NCBI GenBank assembly: GCA_009919445.1
Contig: RGBY01000185.1
Coordinates: 1 to 5,010 of the forward strand
Length of the DNA stretch: 5,010 nucleotides
Direction of reading: 5' to 3'
Origin: Planctomycetia bacterium
GTDB taxonomy: Bacteria; Planctomycetota; Planctomycetia; Pirellulales; UBA1268
Shown: positions 1-4,897 of the stretch, in pieces
Position numbering within the stretch: the stretch's first letter is position 1
Layout: each line of letters starts with the position of its first letter
Made by a program: the position numbers and the translations under genes
Notes under the pieces: model-generated
Seen by the model: only the letters and a program-made list of their open reading frames with translations
What the model was told of the DNA's origin: nothing
Database searches by the model: none

Positions 1-270
1 CCCCATCACCTCCCGGGCAAAGACCGGGTCTTCGGCTTCTTTGGGATTGATGCAGAGCCAGCAGTGATGGGCAATGCCATACCGGGCCGCCCGCTTCGGC
101 TCGACCTCGGTCAGCTGCCGAAAATAGTCATAAAAGCCAGCCGGGCTCGACCGATCAAAGCCAGCCCAGAAGGCAGGCTCGGTAATCGCCACGCAGCCGG
201 CCTCGGCCATTGCCTGATAGTCGTCGGTGGTCCGGCTGACCATGTGGATGTGGGGGTCGATGTAGGCCAT
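1..270 (-). CDS. TatD-like metal-dependent hydrolase (COG1099-type TIM barrel), N-terminal part
   Basis: The reading frame opens with ATG at 270 and stays open for 90 codons to the left edge, so the C-terminal part is missing. Seen: the start reads MAYIDPHIHMVSRTTDDYQA. Its His7-x-His9 is the metal-binding pair on the first strand of amidohydrolase/TatD barrels. Later come ITEPAFWAGFDRSSPAGFYD (residues 29-48), a run of His69-His-Cys, and INPKEAEDP (74-82). Known: the SRTTDDY, EPAFW and NPKEA blocks are typical of the TatD-related predicted hydrolases of COG1099, some of which sit in ebo gene clusters. The substrate is not known, and the protein should be cytoplasmic because no signal peptide is seen. 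The gene starts 27 bases after the stop of the small gene at 298-609 on the same strand, so the two are probably co-transcribed. No good ribosome site precedes the ATG, which suits translational coupling. I am confident of the fold and not of the reaction. Confidence 0.85.
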   Translation of the reverse strand, partial: MAYIDPHIHMVSRTTDDYQAMAEAGCVAITEPAFWAGFDRSSPAGFYDYFRQLTEVEPKRAARYGIAHHCWLCINPKEAEDPVFAREVMG

Positions 271-297
271 GGCAGTTGCGTGGGTGAAATGGTCGGG

Positions 298-609
298 TCA
301 GTAGTCAGTGCCAGGATCGGCCCCCAGGGCTGACTGGGTATGGGCAGCGGGTGTCGGCTCAGTTGTGTGGTCACTCAAGAGTTCAAGAATTTTTTGAACG
401 CGGTCTGCTTGGCCATCGCTTGCTTGATCGGTCAGCAGCGGGATCGCCCTGTTCAGCGCCCGCACCCGGACGTCAGCTAGGCCAGCCTCACCATCCGCCC
501 GTTCCAGCCGATCCAGAAACGCAGCAATATCAAGCAACTTGGCCCGATGCTCCATGAAGTACAGGTCGACAACCTGCTGGCTCGAAAGCGGACATGTCTT
601 TTCTGGCAT
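298..609 (-). CDS. Conserved small protein of unknown function, upstream of TatD-like hydrolase
   Basis: This is a complete 103-residue protein from ATG at 609 to TGA at 298. The start is supported by AAGGGAG six bases upstream (about 616-622). Residues 7-36 (LSSQQVVDLYFMEHRAKLLD and the following IAAFLDRLER) look like one or two amphipathic helices. A second helical stretch covers about 50-80 (VRALNRAIPLLTD, RVQKILELL). The C-terminus is Thr/Pro/Ala-rich (TTEPTPAAHTQSALG) and probably disordered. There is no signal peptide, membrane segment or cysteine pair. I recall similar short planctomycete proteins with the DLYFxEHRAKLLDIAAFLDR signature encoded next to TatD-like hydrolases, but no assigned function. 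The close spacing to the hydrolase gene (27 bases) suggests a shared transcript and perhaps a helper or partner role, which is inference only. Confidence 0.78.
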   Translation of the reverse strand: MPEKTCPLSSQQVVDLYFMEHRAKLLDIAAFLDRLERADGEAGLADVRVRALNRAIPLLTDQASDGQADRVQKILELLSDHTTEPTPAAHTQSALGADPGTDY

Positions 610-674
610 CGCTGGCTCCCTTGGGCTGCAAGACTCATGTCAGCCTACGCCGAACATGACAGGCCGCAAAGCGT

Positions 675-709
675 GAGGGCCGGACGACCCGAAAAGTCGC
701 CCGGCCCTC
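675..709 (-). terminator. GC-rich hairpin after groEL
   Basis: The arms GAGGGCCGG (675-683) and CCGGCCCTC (701-709) are perfectly complementary. Beyond one A/C mismatch, CGAC (685-688) pairs with GTCG (696-699) around a 7-base loop. The hairpin lies 39 bases beyond the groEL stop and 65 bases upstream of the next minus-strand gene, so it is well placed to end the groESL transcript. Neither side has a run of T, so it may act as a 3'-end stabiliser or a Rho-assisted site instead of a classic intrinsic terminator. Confidence 0.6.
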
Positions 710-747
710 TTCATGATCACTCACACAAGCGGCTAGCCGCGGTGGGA

Positions 748-2373
748 TTAATACATGTCGTAGTCACCGCCGTGACCGGCGCCACCCTTGCCCTTGCTAT
801 CCTTCGGCTTTTCGGCGATGAGGGCATCGCTTGTTAGCAACAGCGTGGAGACGCTCGTGGCATTCTGCAGGGCTGTCCGCGTGACCTTGGCCGGGTCAAT
901 CACGCCCGCCTTAACCAGATCTTCGTACTTGTCGGTGCCGGCGTTGTAGCCAAAGTTGCCCTCACCAGAGAGCACCTTTTCACAGACGATGGAACCGTCT
1001 TGGCCAGCGTTAGTCGAGATCATGGTCACTGGCGCCCGTGAGGCCCGCACCACAATCTGGTACCCAACGCTTTCGTCGTCACTGAGGCCCTTCGGCTTCA
1101 CCTGGGAACTGGCCCGCAGCAAGGCGACACCACCACCAGGAAGAATGCCTTCTTCGACGGCTGCACGGGTTGCATGCAGGGCGTCTTCGACGCGAGCCTT
1201 CTTCTCCTTCATCTCACTTTCAGTCGCGGCACCAACGTTGATCTTGGCGACACCACCGGCAAGCTTGGCCAGCCGCTCTTCGAGTTTCTCACGATCGTAG
1301 TCGCTGGTGGCGTTTTCGATCTCACGGCGGATCTGCTCGATCCGGGCCTTGATGTCGGAGGTCTTGCCGGCACCCTCGATGATCGTGGTGTTGTCCTTGT
1401 CGATGATGACCTTCTTGGCTCGCCCGAGTTCGGCCAGGCCGATGTTCTCAAGCTTCATGCCGAGGTTTTCAAAGACAGCCGTTGCACCCGTGAGGATGGC
1501 AATGTCTTCCAGCATCGCCTTCCGCCGATCGCCGTACCCAGGTGCCTTGACTGCCGACACCTGGAAGGTGCCTCGCAGGCGGTTGATCACGAGAGTGGCC
1601 AGAGCTTCGCCGTCAACCTCTTCCGAAACAATCAGAAGGGGCTTGCCGGCATTCACCACAGCCTCAAGCAGTGGCACGATGTCTTTGACGGTCGAGATCT
1701 TCTTTTCGTAGACCAAGATGTAGCAGTCTTCCAGAACGCACTGCATTGCCTGGGCATCGGTCACGAAATAAGGCGAGAGATAGCCCCGGTCGAACTGCAT
1801 GCCTTCAACAAATTCGATCTCGGTGCCGAGGCTCTTGCCTTCATCAACGGTGATCACGCCATCCTTGCCAACCTTGTCCATGGCCTCGGCGAGCAGGTCA
1901 CCGATTTCTGAATCATTGTTGGCGGCGATGGACGCCACCTGGGCCATCTCCTTTTTGCCCTTCACCGGAATGGCCATGCTCTTGAGTTTGGCGGTGATGT
2001 CCTCGACGGCCTTCTCGATCCCGGTCTTCATCTGGATCGGATTGACGCCAGCCACGACCGCACGCAGACCTTCATTGAAAACAGCCTCGGCCAAAACGGT
2101 GGCAGTTGTGGTGCCGTCACCAGCAACATCACTGGTCTTGCTGGCAACCTCACGCACCATTCGGGCACCCATGTTCTCATAGGTGTCTTCCAGGTCGATT
2201 TCCTTGGCGACGGTCACACCGTCCTTGGTCACTGTCGGCGAGCCAAAGCTCTTTTGCAGGATGACATTGCGACCCTTTGGTCCGAGTGTCACCTTCACGG
2301 CACGGGCAAGTTTGGAGACACCCCGACGCATTGCTTCGCGGGCTTCCTGATCAAACGCCATCATCTTGGCCAT
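748..2373 (-). CDS. groEL: Chaperonin GroEL (Hsp60), 60-kDa subunit
   Basis: The 541-residue protein has the full family length. GroEL forms a double seven-membered ring in the cytoplasm that encloses unfolded proteins and folds them with ATP and the GroES lid. Seen: the equatorial ATP-binding motif TLGPKGRN (29-36), KDG (50-52) and DGTTT (86-90); the catalytic Asp of VEDALHATRAA (Asp397); the family signature AAVEEGILPGGG (404-415); and the second nucleotide Asp at IDPAKVTR (Asp493). The apical region includes EFVEGMQFDRGYLSPYF (187-203) and KAPGYGDRRKAMLEDIA (276-292). The start is ATG at 2373, with GAGGAG nine bases upstream. The frame has further Mets at codons 4-5, but the MAK start matches the family. 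The tail is odd: instead of GGM repeats it reads GKGGAGHGGDYDMY. The gene follows groES with an 83-base gap on the same strand and is followed by a strong hairpin. Confidence 0.98.
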   Translation of the reverse strand: MAKMMAFDQEAREAMRRGVSKLARAVKVTLGPKGRNVILQKSFGSPTVTKDGVTVAKEIDLEDTYENMGARMVREVASKTSDVAGDGTTTATVLAEAVFNEGLRAVVAGVNPIQMKTGIEKAVEDITAKLKSMAIPVKGKKEMAQVASIAANNDSEIGDLLAEAMDKVGKDGVITVDEGKSLGTEIEFVEGMQFDRGYLSPYFVTDAQAMQCVLEDCYILVYEKKISTVKDIVPLLEAVVNAGKPLLIVSEEVDGEALATLVINRLRGTFQVSAVKAPGYGDRRKAMLEDIAILTGATAVFENLGMKLENIGLAELGRAKKVIIDKDNTTIIEGAGKTSDIKARIEQIRREIENATSDYDREKLEERLAKLAGGVAKINVGAATESEMKEKKARVEDALHATRAAVEEGILPGGGVALLRASSQVKPKGLSDDESVGYQIVVRASRAPVTMISTNAGQDGSIVCEKVLSGEGNFGYNAGTDKYEDLVKAGVIDPAKVTRTALQNATSVSTLLLTSDALIAEKPKDSKGKGGAGHGGDYDMY

Positions 2374-2424
2374 CGAGTCTTACTCCTCTGCTGGAAAAAC
2401 ATGTCTGGTTGATTGAACGATCAG

Positions 2425-2449
2425 GCTGGCCATCACCGCGATAGCCAGC
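2425..2449 (-). other. Hairpin in the groES-groEL spacer
   Basis: GCTGGC (2425-2430) and GCCAGC (2444-2449) form a perfect 6-bp stem with a 13-base loop inside the 83-base groES-groEL gap. It starts just beyond the groES stop. It could be a processing or partial-attenuation site that sets the GroES:GroEL ratio, but the stem is short and chance cannot be excluded. Confidence 0.3.
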
Positions 2450-2456
2450 GATGGAC

Positions 2457-2780
2457 TCAGCCGAGAACAGCGAGGATGTCATCCTCACGCATCAGCAGCA
2501 GTTCTTGGTCACTCACCTGGAAAGCCTCACCGGCGTAACTGGTGAAAACGACACGGTCGCCGGGCTTGACCTGCAGCGGATGCCGGTTGCCCTTGTCGTC
2601 GAGTTTGCCCTCGCCAACGCTGACAACCACACCACGAGCCGGCTTGTTCGTGGCCGAATCGGGAAGCAGAATGCCTCCGGAAGTCTTCTGGGCACTTTCC
2701 TCTCGCTCCACCACAACGCGGTCACCGAGGGGAATCAGGGTTGACTGTGCTTTTCGGGCCTTACTCGCAGCGGCTGCCAT
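2457..2780 (-). CDS. groES: Co-chaperonin GroES (Hsp10)
   Basis: This is a 107-residue protein, slightly longer than the usual 95-100. GroES is the heptameric lid that caps GroEL and displaces substrate into the folding chamber. Seen: the core strand PLGDRVVV (17-24); the mobile loop around residues 26-46 with the GroEL-contacting GGILLP (35-40); VVVSVGEGKL (51-60); VKPGDRVVF (71-79); YAGEAF (82-87); and the closing strand LLLMREDDILAVLG (94-107). The frame stays open to 3020, but the start is set at ATG 2780. There an AGAGGA site sits about nine bases upstream and the upstream codons give no GroES-like sequence. The start adds about ten Ala/Lys-rich residues (MAAAASKARK) before the usual first strand, probably a flexible end. 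It is the first gene of the groES-groEL operon and lies divergent to the STAS gene. Confidence 0.96.
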   Translation of the reverse strand: MAAAASKARKAQSTLIPLGDRVVVEREESAQKTSGGILLPDSATNKPARGVVVSVGEGKLDDKGNRHPLQVKPGDRVVFTSYAGEAFQVSDQELLLMREDDILAVLG

Positions 2781-2933
2781 TCTTGGGGTCCTCTTGTTTG
2801 GTTGGATGCAAACGGTGGATGTTCTTGCTGTGACCAGAAGTCGGTGCCGGTCCGCTGTCAAACGACAGATCAACCCGACCGATCGCAGACTGCCGCAGCG
2901 GCATCCGCGATTCCGGACAGATGGCAGGAGAGC

Positions 2934-2949
2934 AACTGGCGCGCCAGTT
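2934..2949. promoter_or_regulatory. 16-base perfect palindrome upstream of groES, candidate operator
   Basis: AACTGGCGCGCCAGTT is its own reverse complement. With one bulged T the symmetry extends to a flanking GC on each side (2932-2952). It lies 153 bases upstream of the groES start. Two-fold symmetric sites of this size suit a dimeric repressor. No regulator is identified and the site matches no operator I recognise. Confidence 0.35.
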
Positions 2950-2962
2950 TGCAGACAACCGT

Positions 2963-2991
2963 GCCAAAAACCGTCAAGATCAGTTTTTGCC
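2963..2991. promoter_or_regulatory. Interrupted dyad upstream of groES (9-11-9)
   Basis: GCCAAAAAC (2963-2971) and GTTTTTGCC (2983-2991) pair at eight of nine positions around 11 bases. The layout (9-base arms with a spacer of about one helical turn) recalls CIRCE in geometry but not in sequence. On the minus strand the spacer contains TTGACG (2973-2978), a fair -35 hexamer, though I see no convincing -10 at the right distance. It may be part of the groES control region; this is inference. Confidence 0.3.
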
Positions 2992-3102
2992 GAGTGAAAC
3001 AGCGTGTTTTTCTGGGTCATTGCCCGACCGACCGGTCACCACGCAACTTAGCCACCCCCAGCTCACTGGCGAGACGGACCCTGCCCATGCTGCTCAGCCT
3101 GC

Positions 3103-3124
3103 CATATTGGCGGCATATCGGCCG
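3103..3124. repeat. Imperfect 11-base tandem repeat
   Basis: CATATTGGCGG (3103-3113) is followed directly by CATATCGGCCG (3114-3124), with nine of eleven bases identical. A period of about one helical turn would put the two copies on the same face of the DNA, as for tandem activator sites. It lies between the divergent groES and STAS genes. Function is unproven. Confidence 0.35.
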
Positions 3125-3179
3125 CACGGTGAAAGGCACGGCCCCTCATACCGAGGTATCGTCACATGCCGCGGCTTCA

Positions 3180-3209
3180 ATGGCAAAGAACCGCAAAACA
3201 GGTTACGAT
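3180..3209 (+). promoter_or_regulatory. Possible sigma-70-type promoter for the STAS-kinase pair
   Basis: TACGAT (3204-3209) is a good -10 hexamer. ATGGCA (3180-3185) matches four of six -35 bases with an 18-base spacer. It would give a leader of about 150 bases before the STAS ATG, containing the palindrome and hairpin at 3275-3310. A nearly identical GGTACGATC occurs ahead of the tRNA at 4322. The prediction is weak. Confidence 0.28.
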
Positions 3210-3365
3210 CTTCCCGTCGTCTAGCGTGTGGAAAGAGTTGCTGGGGATCCGCTCCTCGCCTGAACCGTCCACCGCTGCCGGCAGGGAGAGGACTGGCTAG
3301 GCCGACTCTCTTCCGATGCGGTTCTATACGAGAATTTTGGTCAGGATTTTTTGGAGAACACCGGA

Positions 3366-3722
3366 ATGGCCCACTATCGGCGGATTGTCGTTACCAATAC
3401 CAACGATGTTGCAATCGTTAGCTTCAACGACAAGAAGATCCTCGACGAAGCGAGTATCCAGGAACTCGGCGCAGAGCTCTTCGGACTTGTTGAGCAGCAG
3501 GCCGGCGGGGGCATCCTGCTGAACTTCGACAACGTCGAGTTTCTTTCCAGTGCCGCTCTGGGCAAGTTGATCACGCTCGACCGCAAAGTGAAGGCGAGTA
3601 AGGGCAAACTCAAGATGTGCAACATCCGCCCAGAGATTTTCGAGGTCTTTCAGATCACAAAGCTGAACAAGGTTTTTGACATCCGCAAAGATGCAGGTGA
3701 CGCACTCAAGGCATTTGGCTAA
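3366..3722 (+). CDS. STAS-domain anti-sigma factor antagonist (SpoIIAA/RsbV type)
   Basis: This 118-residue single STAS domain fits the family's usual 100-120. Such proteins bind the kinase/anti-sigma partner when unphosphorylated and so free a sigma factor; phosphorylation on a conserved serine blocks this. Seen: an N-terminal strand RRIVVTNTNDVAIVSF (5-20); KKILDEASIQELGAEL (23-38); the strand GILLNFDNVEFLSSAALGKL (49-68); then KGKLKMCNIRPEIFEVFQIT (79-98) and LNKVFDI. Ser62 aligns with the phosphorylated Ser58 of SpoIIAA, but the usual Asp before it is Ser61 here. The start at ATG 3366 has TGGAGA centred about 11 bases upstream; a TTG at 3351 in the same frame would overlap that site and is less likely. 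The kinase gene follows on the same strand, which supports a partner-switching operon. The target is not visible here. Confidence 0.9.
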   Translation: MAHYRRIVVTNTNDVAIVSFNDKKILDEASIQELGAELFGLVEQQAGGGILLNFDNVEFLSSAALGKLITLDRKVKASKGKLKMCNIRPEIFEVFQITKLNKVFDIRKDAGDALKAFG

Positions 3723-3800
3723 TCACCAGCCTGGTCATTGCCAGCCAAGCCGCCCGACGTGGTGCCCGGTTTTCGAATTTCCGCCTCCCTGTATCGACCT

Positions 3801-4250
3801 ATGACGAACTCCTCTTCACCCGCTGACCACGGCGCTGCCGGCAGCCCTTGGCAGAAGTCGATCGACCTGCCCAGCGAGCGGGGGGCGAGCAAACTCATCA
3901 TGGACGATCTACTCGACAAACTGGGTCAGCATGGCTGGCCAAGTGCGGATATCTTTTCAATTCATCTGGCTGCAGAAGAGGCGATTGTCAACGCCATCGT
4001 TCACGGGAATAAACTCGACGAAAGCAAAAAGGTCCACGTTGAGTGTTTTGTCTCACCAACGGTGGCTCGAATTGAGATCACTGACGAGGGTGATGGCTTC
4101 GACCCGAAAGAGGTTCCCGACTGCACGCAGGACGACCGGCTCGACGTTCCCAGCGGACGAGGTGTGATGCTGATTCAGAACTTCATGACCCGCGTCGAGT
4201 ACAGCGAGAAGGGCAACCGTGTGCTGATGGAGAAGGCCCGAAATGAGTGA
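3801..4250 (+). CDS. Anti-sigma regulatory serine kinase, HATPase_c family (RsbW/SpoIIAB-like)
   Basis: The product is 149 residues from ATG 3801. It is a GHKL-fold ATPase expected to phosphorylate the STAS protein encoded just upstream and to bind and silence a sigma factor or another partner. Seen: the N box EEAIVNAIVHGN (59-70) with Glu59/Glu60, Asn64 and His68; the G1 box DEGDGFDP (95-102); and the G2 region PSGRGVMLIQNFMTRVEY (117-134), followed by GNRVLMEK. These are the full ATP-binding elements, so it looks active. The start is uncertain. TTG at 3738, 15 bases after the STAS stop, would add 21 residues without family resemblance. ATG 3801 leaves a 78-base gap and has no clear ribosome site. 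Domain homology begins near WQKSIDLPSE (17-26), so either start keeps the domain intact. No sigma factor gene is nearby. Confidence 0.9.
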   Translation: MTNSSSPADHGAAGSPWQKSIDLPSERGASKLIMDDLLDKLGQHGWPSADIFSIHLAAEEAIVNAIVHGNKLDESKKVHVECFVSPTVARIEITDEGDGFDPKEVPDCTQDDRLDVPSGRGVMLIQNFMTRVEYSEKGNRVLMEKARNE

Positions 4251-4303
4251 GGCCTGCATCTCGCTCAAGCGGCATTTCGCCGCCTGAAATGAGTGGCATC
4301 TCG
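4240..4303 (+). repeat. Short duplicated segment at the 3' end of the kinase gene
   Basis: GAAATGAGTG followed by GCATCTCG occurs twice: at 4240-4249 plus 4256-4263, with AGGCCT between the blocks, and at 4286-4303 without a gap. Copy one contains the kinase stop codon. It looks like an old local duplication with a 6-base insertion or deletion. Confidence 0.5.
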
Positions 4304-4309
4304 ATTTCA
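4269..4309 (+). terminator. Paired hairpins after the kinase gene, possible terminator
   Basis: GCGGC-ATTTC-GCCGC (4269-4283) is a perfect 5-bp stem 19 bases after the kinase stop. Next to it TGAAATGAG (4285-4293) pairs with CTC-G-ATTTCA (4300-4309) with one bulged G, and GGGGCGTTTT follows. The second hairpin plus the short T run is the better terminator candidate. It is modest support for a transcript end between the kinase and the tRNA. Confidence 0.35.
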
Positions 4310-4323
4310 AGGGGCGTTTTCGG

Positions 4324-4329
4324 TACGAT
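4324..4329 (+). promoter_or_regulatory. Candidate -10 element for the tRNA gene
   Basis: TACGAT lies 35 bases before the tRNA 5' end, which would place transcription start about 28 bases upstream of the mature tRNA. No clear -35 is seen at 16-18 bases. Its context GGTACGATC resembles the GGTTACGATC ahead of the STAS gene. A small hairpin GCGGG-GCAT-CCCGC (4339-4352) lies between it and the tRNA. Confidence 0.25.
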
Positions 4330-4364
4330 CACGGCGATGCGGGGCATCCCGCTCAGACAGTCAT

Positions 4365-4436
4365 TCCCCGATAGCTCAATGGTAGAGCGAGCGGCTGTTA
4401 ACCGCTAGGTTGTAGGTTCGAGTCCTACTCGGGGAG
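4365..4436 (+). tRNA. tRNA-Asn (anticodon GUU)
   Basis: The full cloverleaf can be folded by eye. The acceptor stem is TCCCCGA (4365-4371) with TCGGGGA (4429-4435), all seven pairs intact. The D stem is GCTC/GAGC with loop AATGGTA. The anticodon stem is AGCGG/CCGCT with loop CTGTTAA, giving anticodon GTT at 4397-4399 for asparagine. A 5-base variable loop follows, then the T stem GTAGG/CCTAC with loop TTCGAGT. The discriminator base is G at 4436, as expected for tRNA-Asn. The 3' CCA is not encoded (CTT follows), so it must be added after transcription. The gene is 72 bases with no intron. Confidence 0.98.
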
Positions 4437-4477
4437 CTTGTCCGCTCATGTTCGCCACCATATCTGAGTGGCACGAT

Positions 4478-4507
4478 GAGGCAGGAGGTGGCAAAACCTT
4501 CTGCCTC
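4478..4507 (+). terminator. 12-bp hairpin downstream of tRNA-Asn
   Basis: GAGGCAGGAGGT (4478-4489) pairs with ACCTTCTGCCTC (4496-4507) at all twelve positions, counting one G-U, around a 6-base loop. It starts 41 bases after the tRNA and is the most stable structure in that gap, so it is a natural candidate for the tRNA transcript terminator. It is followed by TCGGCGTTTC instead of a strong T run. Confidence 0.45.
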
Positions 4508-4559
4508 TCGGCGTTTCTGGAGGTTTTGGAGTTGGGCAGTTTCTCGACCTGCCACGCTC

Positions 4560-4897
4560 TGTATACCCCTGCCAGGGATCGCAATTCCGGGGACGGAGGT
4601 CGGTACCCCAGCGAGCACTGTGGGTGGAAGGTATTGGAGACCCTTCGCCAGTGTTCGATCAGCACTTTAGCCTCGAGCACGATCTTCCCTTGAAGCAGCC
4701 CAATCTCAGCCTCGCGTAGCTTCCCGATGATCTGCTCTACAGTGACCTTCTTCCCGCGCGGCGTCTGCTGCCCTCACTTGATTTGTAGCACCAGAGATTC
4801 TCTCTCTGAAAGTGGCGAACTTTGTGGGGAGTCGATCAGCTCCGACAACAGATCCTGTTCAAATACCACAACTGCAATCTGAACTGGGGCCAGTCTA
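4560..4897 (-). mobile_element. Internally deleted IS3-family element (about 340 bp) with candidate terminal repeats
   Basis: The core is the OrfA-OrfB fusion remnant described separately. At the OrfA side, read on the minus strand from 4897, the DNA begins TAGACTGGCCCCAGTTCAG and continues ATTGCAGTT to 4870. At the OrfB side, read on the plus strand from 4560, it begins TGTATACCCCTGCCAGG and continues GATCGCAATT to 4586. The two share CCCC at a similar depth and then GAT(T/C)GCA(G/A)TT. From memory, a TAGACTGGCCCC start resembles the end of IS2. I see no matching target duplication in the flanks (CTC before 4560, TTC after 4897), so the ends are tentative. The family assignment is firm, the boundaries are not. 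Confidence 0.45.
4582..4773 (-). pseudogene. IS3-family transposase remnant: OrfA N-terminus joined to OrfB C-terminus
   Basis: In one uninterrupted minus-strand frame from 4773, two pieces of an IS3 transposase follow each other. The first, GKKVTVEQIIGKLREAEIGL and on to LQGKIV (to about 4679), is the start of the OrfA helix-turn-helix protein. The second, LEAKVLIEHWRRVSNTFHPQ and on to CSLGYRPPSPEL (to 4582), is the end of the OrfB integrase, normally like EAKVLIExWRRxYNTxRPHSSLGYRPPAPE. Everything between is absent, including the rest of OrfA and all three DDE catalytic residues. Changes at conserved places (Tyr to Ser, Arg to His, His to Gln) show further decay. No start codon precedes the OrfA part: TGA at 4774-4776 lies in frame. 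One extra G in GTGAGGG there could have broken an original start GTG-AGG-CAG, which is speculation. The frame runs on past 4582 to 4405, over the tRNA end, without meaning. Confidence 0.85.

Larger units (their letters stand above)
2781..3365. other. Divergent intergenic region between groES and the STAS gene
   Basis: No convincing gene lies in these 585 bases; the frames that cross it have no recognisable protein sequence. I looked for the CIRCE heat-shock operator (TTAGCACTC-N9-GAGTGCTAA) on both strands and found none. Structures seen are a short dyad CTGTC-AAAC-GACAG (2855-2868) in the groES leader, the larger palindrome and dyad near 2934-2991, AAACA-GCG-TGTTT (2997-3009), ATACC-GA-GGTAT (3148-3159), and two structures in the presumed STAS leader. 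Those two are the palindrome CTGCCGGCAG (3275-3284) and a hairpin with GAGAG/CTCTC and GGC/GCC pairs (3286-3310). A TATACG hexamer (3325-3330) is a possible but weak -10 element for the STAS gene, with no good -35. Confidence 0.6.

Noticed and set aside
1174..1911. 245-residue plus-strand frame inside groEL
   Set aside because: It is antisense to a fully conserved groEL reading frame, resembles no protein and has no ribosome site; it arises from GC-rich codon bias.
2781..3020. 80-residue N-terminal extension of groES
   Set aside because: The frame is open, but a good ribosome site precedes ATG 2780, GroES has no such domain, and the extension looks like random coding of intergenic DNA.
2781..3365. 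CIRCE operator for HrcA
   Set aside because: Neither TTAGCACTC nor GAGTGCTAA, nor a close match with nine-base spacing, is present on either strand.
2921..3421. 166-residue plus-strand frame across the divergent region into the STAS gene
   Set aside because: It overlaps the well-supported STAS gene in another frame, the composition is rich in Arg, Pro and Ser without any motif, and no family is recognisable.
4289..4408. Plus-strand frame starting MSGISISRGVFG and ending inside the tRNA
   Set aside because: It runs through the tRNA gene, has no ribosome site and ends by chance at a TAG within the tRNA.
4376..4618. Minus-strand frame across the tRNA encoding a peptide ending SRTRTYNLAVNSRSLYH
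   Set aside because: This is the antisense translation of the tRNA-Asn gene, a well-known kind of false protein in databases; the cloverleaf explains the sequence fully.
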